From Zelopaecilomyces penicillatus (Eukaryota; Ascomycota; Sordariomycetes; Hypocreales; Pseudodiploosporaceae), in contig VCCP01000002.1 in assembly GCA_005765155.1 (NCBI GenBank), positions 4,960,001 through 5,024,000 of the forward strand: a stretch of DNA of 64,000 nt, in the 5' to 3' direction. The notes below the pieces were generated by a model. The model did not search any database and was not told the DNA's origin. It saw only the letters and a program-made list of their open reading frames with translations. Position 1 is the first letter of the stretch. Each line of letters begins with the position of its first letter. Shown one piece after another: positions 57,527 through 64,000 of this stretch. The translations under genes and the position numbers were made by a program.

Positions 57527-59360
57527 ATGGCACCAAGAGTCAAGGCCGTTCCCAAGAAGCCCGCTGCTGGGGCTAAGAAGGCTGCGGAACCTGCAGCAGC
57601 AGCAGCAACAGCTAAGAAAGAACTGAAGCCAACCAAAGCCACGAGACCCTCGCGCGCGAAAACTCCTACTACCGAGAAGGCTCCCGCAGTCAAACCCGCT
57701 GCTAAACCTGCGCCCAAAGCCGCCCCCAAACCTGCTGCCAAAGTTGCGGCAAAAGCTGCTCCTAAAGATGAACCCAAGCCCGCTACCAATGGAGTCTCGA
57801 AGAAACGCAAGGCCGAGGACACTGAGGCCGAATCTGAGGCCGAGGCGCAGACCGTTGCACCACCTAAGAAGCTAAAGACTGCTGCTGCGCCCGCTCGCGC
57901 CACTGTCGTCAAGCCCAAGGTTGATATCAAGATTGGAAAGAAGATCAATGACGCGCCCACCCAGGTTCTCGATGTCTATGTGTTTGGTGAAGGTACATCT
58001 GGCGAGCTTGGGCTTGGCAGCAAGCGCGTCAATGGCAAGAAACCCATTGACGTGAAGCGTCCTCGACTCAATGACAACCTTTCAGCCAAGACTGTTGGTG
58101 TTGTACAGCTTTCTTGCGGAGGCATGCATGTTGTTGCTCTTACGCGTGACAACAAGATCCTTACATGGGGTGTAAATGATCAAGGAGCTTTGGGTCGAGA
58201 CACGAACTGGGATGGCGGATTGCGTGATGCGAAAGAATCGGAAGACTCCGATTCTGAAGATGAAGATGACGATACTGGCATAAACCCCCTGGAGAGCACG
58301 CCAACTGCAGTCTCGGACGACCATTTCGCGCCGGGTACCAAGTTTGTGCAAGTTGTGGCATCAGATAGTGCATCTTTTGTCCTTACCGAAGATGGACGCG
58401 TATATGGCTGGGGAACATTCCGTTCCAGCGATGGCATCTTGGGGTTTACCGGAAACATCAGGGTGCAGCCGACACCCTTGCTTCTGCCAACCCTGAAGCA
58501 CATTACGCTTCTGTCCGCAGGAGCCAACCATATTCTTGCACTGGACTTGAAGGGCAACGTTGTTGCTTGGGGCAGCGGCCAACAGAACCAACTTGGTCGA
58601 CGAATCATTGAGCGCAACAAGATGTCATCGCTTGTCCCGCAAGGCGTTGGTCTTCCCCGCGGCAAGGTTAGCAAAATTGCCTGCGGCCCATACCACAGCT
58701 TTGCTCTGAGCAAAGAGGGCAAAGTTTGGGGCTGGGGATTGAACAACTTTGGCGAGATTGGAAGCCAGTCCAACGCTGGAGAGGATGACGCTGTGATCCT
58801 CAGGCCAGTTATCCTCACTGATCTGGAAGAGTACAAGATCATCGATATTGATGGCGGTGTCCACCATTCCTTGGCATGCTCTGACAAGGGTGATTTGTTC
58901 ACCTGGGGGCGTATTGACGGCTGCCAAGTCGGGTTCAAGGCCGACAAACTCAACAAAGAAGACGTCATTTTCGACGAGAGAGGCAGCCCCAGAATCCTGG
59001 TGACTCCTACCAAGCACGAGGGTATGTGTTGCCGCACCGAGTTCAATGTGAAACGATAAAAAAACACTCATGCTAACCGATTTCATAGATGTGTCCGATA
59101 TTGTGGCTGTTGCGGCTGGTACCGACAACAGCTTTGCTGTCACCAAGGACGGCAAGGTCTATTCTTGGGGCTTTTCCAGTAACTACCAAACTGGCCAGGG
59201 TACTATCGATGATGTGGAAACGCCCACCCTCATCGACAACACAGCTACCCGCGATAAGCAGATTGTTGCTGCTGGAGCCGGCGGCCAATTCTCTATTCTC
59301 CTCGGTGTTGCTGACGACGTTCCTAAGACCAACGGCGCCAAGACAAACGGCGTCCACTGA
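57527..59360 (+). CDS. rcc1: RCC1-family Ran guanine-nucleotide exchange factor
   Basis: Two exons, 57527-59021 and 59089-59360, give 588 residues. The 67-nt intron has GTATGT, a GCTAAC branch site and a CATAG acceptor. The first ~145 residues form a histone-H1-like Ala/Lys/Pro tail (KPAAKPAPKAAPKPAAK) ending in a basic KKRKAE segment. The RCC1 beta-propeller starts near residue 148 (VYVFGEGTSGELGLG) and its blades show the repeat pattern: QLSCGGMHVVALT with WGVNDQGALGRD, LLSAGANHILALD with WGSGQQNQLGRR, IACGPYHSFALS with WGWGLNNFGEIG, and VAAGTDNSFAV with WGFSSNYQTGQG. An acidic insert lies within the propeller. RCC1 (Pim1/Srm1 in yeasts) sits on chromatin and loads GTP on Ran, which drives nuclear transport and spindle assembly. 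The basic tail would favour DNA or nucleosome contact. Confidence 0.92.
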
Positions 59361-60381
59361 GCGACCCTTTATGAATTATCTTTTAATGGCTCTATTTTAC
59401 TGGCTCGATACTGGGCATTGCGCCGAAGCCTTTGGGTTTTTCGACCCGTACCAGGGACCACTGAATTACCCCTTGCTGGTTTTCTAGTGATAGCCCTGTG
59501 CTTTACCTCTTAATATCACCACATATATAAATTACACGAGGATTCAGAGCGAACCATGTCGATTATAAAAAGAGAGCGCCCTGGCGGAAAAGAAAGATTC
59601 GAATGAGCCCCCTTCCAAAAGAAGCAAGAAGCCAGAAGCCAGAAACCACAAAGCCTCCATCAACATTCCTATCTGTTCTGGTTTTTTTTTTTTGGATGGG
59701 TTAATCATTTACTTTTTTTTCTTCACCTGGGATTAAAAAAACGGCGATGACAGGGTGGTTAGGGTAAATTCCGGTGGGGAGGGAGGTAATTGCATTGTTT
59801 TATGTTAGGGTTTCCCTTTTTTTCTTCTCATTTTGCTTTTCATTGGTCTCATCCTGTCGTATGATTGGTTACGGAGTTCTTGTACACTAGCATTGCTTAT
59901 GAGATTTTTTCTTTTTACAACTGTGTTCTTAAGCGTCGTTAGATATTCTATTGGAATGGAAGTCTTTCCCTTTCCCCTCTTCTTCGTAAACCTAGTACCT
60001 ATATATATATGTGTGTGTGTGTGTTTTGTGATTCACAGGTGTCGAGCTAGAGTCAAATCATACATGCTCCGTGACGCCGTCGTAACGTGTAGTATTACCG
60101 TCGCCCTTGGCCAAATCCTGTAGCCTCGCCGAAATAACAGGTTGCCTCAACCTCTTTTCGCCCCTTTTCGCCCCCTTTGTACGTTTAGTCTGCCGGCTGC
60201 GTTCCTGTCCGCTAGTATTGATGGAACATTGGCAACATCTGTTTGTATTGAGTCTGTCCTCGCTATGCATCAAATAGAATTGATTGCTCCTCGTTTTTTC
60301 GACTATCCATTAAGAGGGAACCCCTTTTAACATACTTGTCCTCTCCTTTTTTTTTTTTTTTTTTTTTGTTAAACCTTATAT
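59361..60381. other. Convergent 3' regions of the RCC1-family gene and yip1
   Basis: This 1.0-kb spacer has several T-rich runs (near 59683 and 60350-60367) and a short (TG)n stretch at about 60009-60023. No gene is seen. Confidence 0.6.
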
Positions 60382-61470
60382 TTAGGGGTTGAGTTTCGCC
60401 GCCGCGTTTGCCAGTGATCCGCTCCCTCGGCTGCTGAATATGCCCATGATACCGAACCCAACATAGAAAAGGGCCAGTGGGTAGGCGACGAGAACTCGCA
60501 TGCCCTTCATTCGGCCGACGGCGCAGAACATGCCGCTGGCGCTGTAAGTGCACCACAGGATGGCGGCACTAGTGAGAATGATGCCAATGGGGCCGTCCAT
60601 AGGGAGGCCAATTCCGAATAGGCTCGTAGCAACGAGCGGCAGGAGACAATAGCCGAGGACGGAGGCGGAGCGCGCAAACGTGAGAGTTGAGGAAAAGTGA
60701 CCGCCATGGCGCTGGTTGTGCGGCTGGGACGCCGGGTCGTTGTATTGCGGATGGAATGACTGTGCTTGCTCTCGAGAGGCGGCGTCTTCTGATGGCGACA
60801 TCAGGGAGAGGATAATGTGGAGTGAAGTTGAGCCTAGGAGGGCGAGGCCGTAGATGTAGCCGAAGTGGACCTTGCCGGAGAAGAGGAGGAAGGTTCCGAA
60901 CATGAGGAAGAAGAGAATAGGACCGGCGAGGTCAGAGTCGTCCATGATGTGCTGGTCGATGTGTTTGAAAGGGTTCAGGACCGCGAGTGTCTAATTGGAA
61001 GCCGAGAGTTAGCTATACTCATCTGAATGGGAAGGCTATTGAAGCCATCTTGCACTCCAACGAGGCTATCACATGTCGCATACCTTGCTCTGGATATGAC
61101 CAAAGTTAACCCCCAACTCCTCCAACAGCGGCGGTTCACCGTCATAGCCTTCTGTCGAAAAGGCTGCCAGCCATCCAGTCTTCAAGCCACCCTGCTCACC
61201 CATGCGCCCGGAGACACCTGCGGTACCAAAACCTGCGGACGAAAACCCTGGCTGCGCGCCTCCGCCAGCACCGCCCCCATATCCCCCCGAAGCACCGGGC
61301 CCGCCAACACCCATGCCGAAGCCGTAGGCGGCCTGCTGCGGAGTCGCAGCGCCGGAGACGCCAGGCGAGTATGACGAAGGATAGAACTGGAGGTTCTGTG
61401 CACCACCAGCACCACCGCCGCCCTGAGGCGCGCCGCCGTATTGGGGCTGGCCGCCGTAGTAGTTGGACAT
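60382..61470 (-). CDS. yip1: Yip1-family ER-Golgi membrane protein
   Basis: Two exons on the minus strand, 61470-61084 and 60990-60382, give 331 residues. The 93-nt intron is GTATGC to TTAG. The start MSNYYGGQPQYGG leads into a Gly/Gln/Tyr/Pro-rich cytoplasmic region of about 90 residues. The conserved Yip1 block follows: GEPPLLEELGVNFGHIQSK, then LAVLNPFK. Next come DDSDLAGPILFFLMFGTFLL and about five hydrophobic spans to the C terminus (GYIYGLALLGSTSLHIIL, VLGYCLLPLVATSLFGIG, GIILTSAAILWCTY, VLVAYPLALFYVGFGIMGIF). Yip1 binds prenylated Rab GTPases such as Ypt1 and takes part in COPII vesicle formation and ER-Golgi transport. The domain pattern and length match the YIPF5/Yip1 branch. The Gly-rich N terminus is longer than in yeast. 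Confidence 0.92.
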
Positions 61471-64000
61471 GGCCGGGTTTTTTCGTTGATGCGGGGAGAA
61501 AGAGGTGGAGGAGGGGGTGGTTTGGCCTAGAATCACGGAGGCAAATACTCGATTTTCGTGTGATTAAATGGGAGACAAAAAAAAAGAGATACGGAGTGAT
61601 TGGGAGTTGCTTGAAGAGAAAGACGCAACGTGGTTCTTGTCTGGCGATGGCGTCGATGATTTGGAGGTTGGACCGGTTAGGGGCCTTTCGAGGACAGCTT
61701 GCGCTTCGAGCTGTCGCGCTGGCCTGGCATCAGAGAGGTACGTAGCTTGTGATTTTCGACGTCAAGGGTTTCCAGGCGGTCGTGGATGTCTGAAATATGA
61801 GGCAGCAACTACTACAGAAAGACCAGACGCCACGGTGGGCGACTTTCTACGGGCAAACCATGGCCCGTGAGAGCCTCACACTTTCACACCAAAGATGCAT
61901 CGCTGCAAGATGGGTCGAAAAGGCCATCATCAGCATGGTGATATTTTTTTTTTCTGAGTGATACAAGTTGGTGTCACGTCAAAGTATTACGAACACCTCC
62001 GTCTTGGATTTGTCTCATCATTAATAATATCTGCACCGACGAGGAGAAGGGGAGGGGGGAGACAGGGAACTCGACTGGACGCGGCGGCCCTTTGCAGGAT
62101 ATCCCATGCTGGATGCGCGCCAGGTCACGCTTTTCACCGGTGACGTGAATGGAGGTAATAAACGCTTGACAGCGAGGCGTTCTTGTGCGATGGAGATTAG
62201 AGGCACCAAAAATTGCCAATATTGCAATTTCTCGTATGCATGGCCTGGTGATACGAAGAACCCAGCGGCGCGCAGCCATAGGAAACAGGTTGATTAGTGG
62301 TGGTGATTACAGGATGGCCGAGCTTTTCCTTCTCTGTCAAATCAATGGTCGCAGATCGCTGAAGAGCGGGCGGCAGGGGCACGTTTTGATCTCCGCCATG
62401 GACCAATTATGGAAGCAATGGGCTGTCAGTTGTCTGTTCCTCCAGCCAGTCCCACCCATCGCCTCTTTGTCGATATTGTTGTTGTTTCCCCGAGTAGCCG
62501 CCCAGGTGCTCCCATCCTTGCCCAACTCGGCCTGGGAGGGTGTTTTTGGGGTGCAACGACCCAAGATGGAAACTGGCAGCAGACACATGGACACACGACA
62601 CACGACACACGACACACACTCCCTAGGCAAAGGTGAAGGATGGATGGTTGATGATACGTAGCAGTCAGTTCGGACGTGGGGGATTCGCCAGAATTTGTTG
62701 GCGCGACGACCAAGAATACGACAGCATCTAACCAGCCCAAAGGGGTAATGAGTTGATTTGACCAACTGATGATGACATTTGCCTGTTACGGACAGGGGAT
62801 CCAAACATATGATCATCCTGCTCCTCCTCTTTTCCTCGTACTTGTAAACGGGGCATGTTGCCTAAACGAACGAGATCAGAGAGCTGAACCCCCCCCCATC
62901 CAGCCTCAGACCCCGGTTCCTCCGTGAACGGCGCCTTTTTTTTCTATCTCTCGTCAGCTTCTACATACGTCGACAGTTAGAGCGAAGAAAATCAACTTTA
63001 AAACTTGGAAACACAGAAGCAGGCACTGCGTGGCATGCAGAAAACGCCAGCGCTACGGCGTGTTGCCATGGGAATTGCAAAGGGAGGATGGCGGATTGGA
63101 TGTTCGCGGCATCGGCATTGGAGTCATGGCAGCCGATAGAAAAAGCCTCTTTTTTTCTCTCTTAAGAAAGTACGCCAAAAGACAGACCAGACCAACCCCT
63201 CTGCGGCAGGCCAACATGATAGACATGCAGATAACAACAACACTTGCATATTCGTTCGGGACAATACCACATATTGCCACATAACTTTGCAGATCGACAC
63301 TCACACACACCCCATGTTCCCTTGGGTGATCGGCTGCGCTGCGCTGCACGGCCGGCAGAACCAAAACATGCATATCTGGTTTGTTAGGTAGGGAGTTGGT
63401 CTAGAGGTTAGTCAAGGTGGGGGAGGGTGTTGAATACGTGGCTGGGAACGGACTGTCTGGGTGTTCTCGACAAAAGCTGTTGGGTGCTGGTCTACAGACT
63501 CCAGGTTACGGGGGCAGGTATGTGGTTCATTCTGTGTGGTTCGTCACTAATACTGTACGTGTACATGTAGGTTGAGATTGGCTATTGTGAGTGTGAGTGA
63601 GTGAGTGAGTGAGTGAGTGAGTGAGTGGCTTGATGAGCTGCCCAGAGTCGTAATGGGAGCTGGCAGACGGGACCCAGGGGTTGGGCTGAGGCACTGGTGA
63701 GGCAATCTCACAGACTAGCAGGGGAACCGCAGCCAGCGATCGAATGACGAGCTGTTGGCTTGGGGGCGCTTGGAAATAGTGGTGGTGGCACGAACCAGTC
63801 ACGCAAGGCCAGCAGCGGATGACATTCATCCCATCCAGAATAGGCTGGTAGATAGATGGTAGCTGGGCCAAGATGTGCCCTGGGTATTACGATTGCAGGA
63901 ACGGAGTCATCATGCAGGCACACACCACTGTTGCTGCACTGTACTGTAATTGCAACTACATGGAGACGTTGCCTACATTCATTACAGGCCGTTGTGTGAA
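61471..64000. other. Upstream region of yip1 and gene-free end of the window
   Basis: About 2.5 kb without a gene I can support on either strand. It holds a CACGACA-type repeat at 62585-62611 and a GTGA tetranucleotide repeat near 63593-63626. Confidence 0.5.
63593..63626. repeat. (GTGA)n tetranucleotide microsatellite, about 8 units
   Basis: An uninterrupted GTGA run lies in non-coding DNA. It is preceded by an imperfect unit from about 63586. Confidence 0.9.

Noticed and set aside
63397..63411. tRNA A-box-like string TGGTCTAGAGGTTAG
   Set aside because: No B-box (GGTTCRANNCC) follows at proper distance and no cloverleaf can be drawn.

Overview
The window is nuclear DNA from a filamentous ascomycete, most likely a sordariomycete and probably a member of Hypocreales. 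Genes carry short spliceosomal introns of about 50-150 nt with GTRNGT-like donors, CTRAC/CTAAC-type branch sites and TAG/CAG acceptors. Their products belong to fungal families: Zn2Cys6 factor, SIP5, fungal rhodopsin-like protein, and a single TOR with a fungal N terminus. I see no rRNA, tRNA, CRISPR array, intact transposon or prokaryote-type operon. All coordinates come from reading the sequence; exon boundaries were joined by hand so that frame and family motifs are preserved.

Layout. Positions 1-31.6 kb are mostly conserved housekeeping genes: a 5'-truncated UFD1-domain zinc-finger protein, sip5 (RING-like), a GCIP-family protein divergent from gtb1 (glucosidase II beta), a seven-exon MFS sugar transporter, the five-exon TOR kinase (14617-22175) divergent from rtf2, a Zn2Cys6 regulator, and a C2H2-like nuclear protein. 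From 31.6 to 49.8 kb the DNA is gene-poor and accessory. It holds a small Tyr-rich ORF, an O-methyltransferase whose first exon sits beyond a 628-nt microsatellite-bearing intron, a broken APH-like kinase, an intact rhodopsin-like membrane protein, an S9 peptidase with two reading-frame breaks, a P450 with one in-frame stop, a SnoaL-like protein, TA-rich RIP-like tracts, and an ORF broken by a 40-bp tandem duplication. From 49.8 to 64 kb come a coiled-coil nuclear-looking protein, a Dal5-type MFS carrier, a 16-Cys metallothionein-like protein, an RCC1-family Ran GEF and yip1, followed by about 2.5 kb with no recognisable gene.

How the genes relate. The core genes serve growth control (TOR), replication-fork and nuclear transport functions (rtf2, RCC1), ER quality control and ER-Golgi traffic (gtb1, yip1) and ubiquitin biology (UFD1-domain protein, SIP5). 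They share no pathway beyond basic cell biology. The accessory block has tailoring-type enzymes (O-methyltransferase, P450, SnoaL-like fold) but no backbone synthase, so a working metabolite cluster cannot be claimed.

I do not find a clearly new biological system. The best leads are the concentration of broken genes at 38-49.4 kb, the two +1 shifts in the S9 peptidase, two GC-AG introns, a CGG-N8-CCG palindrome just below a TATA box at the sugar transporter, the long O-methyltransferase intron, and two Tyr-rich small ORFs.
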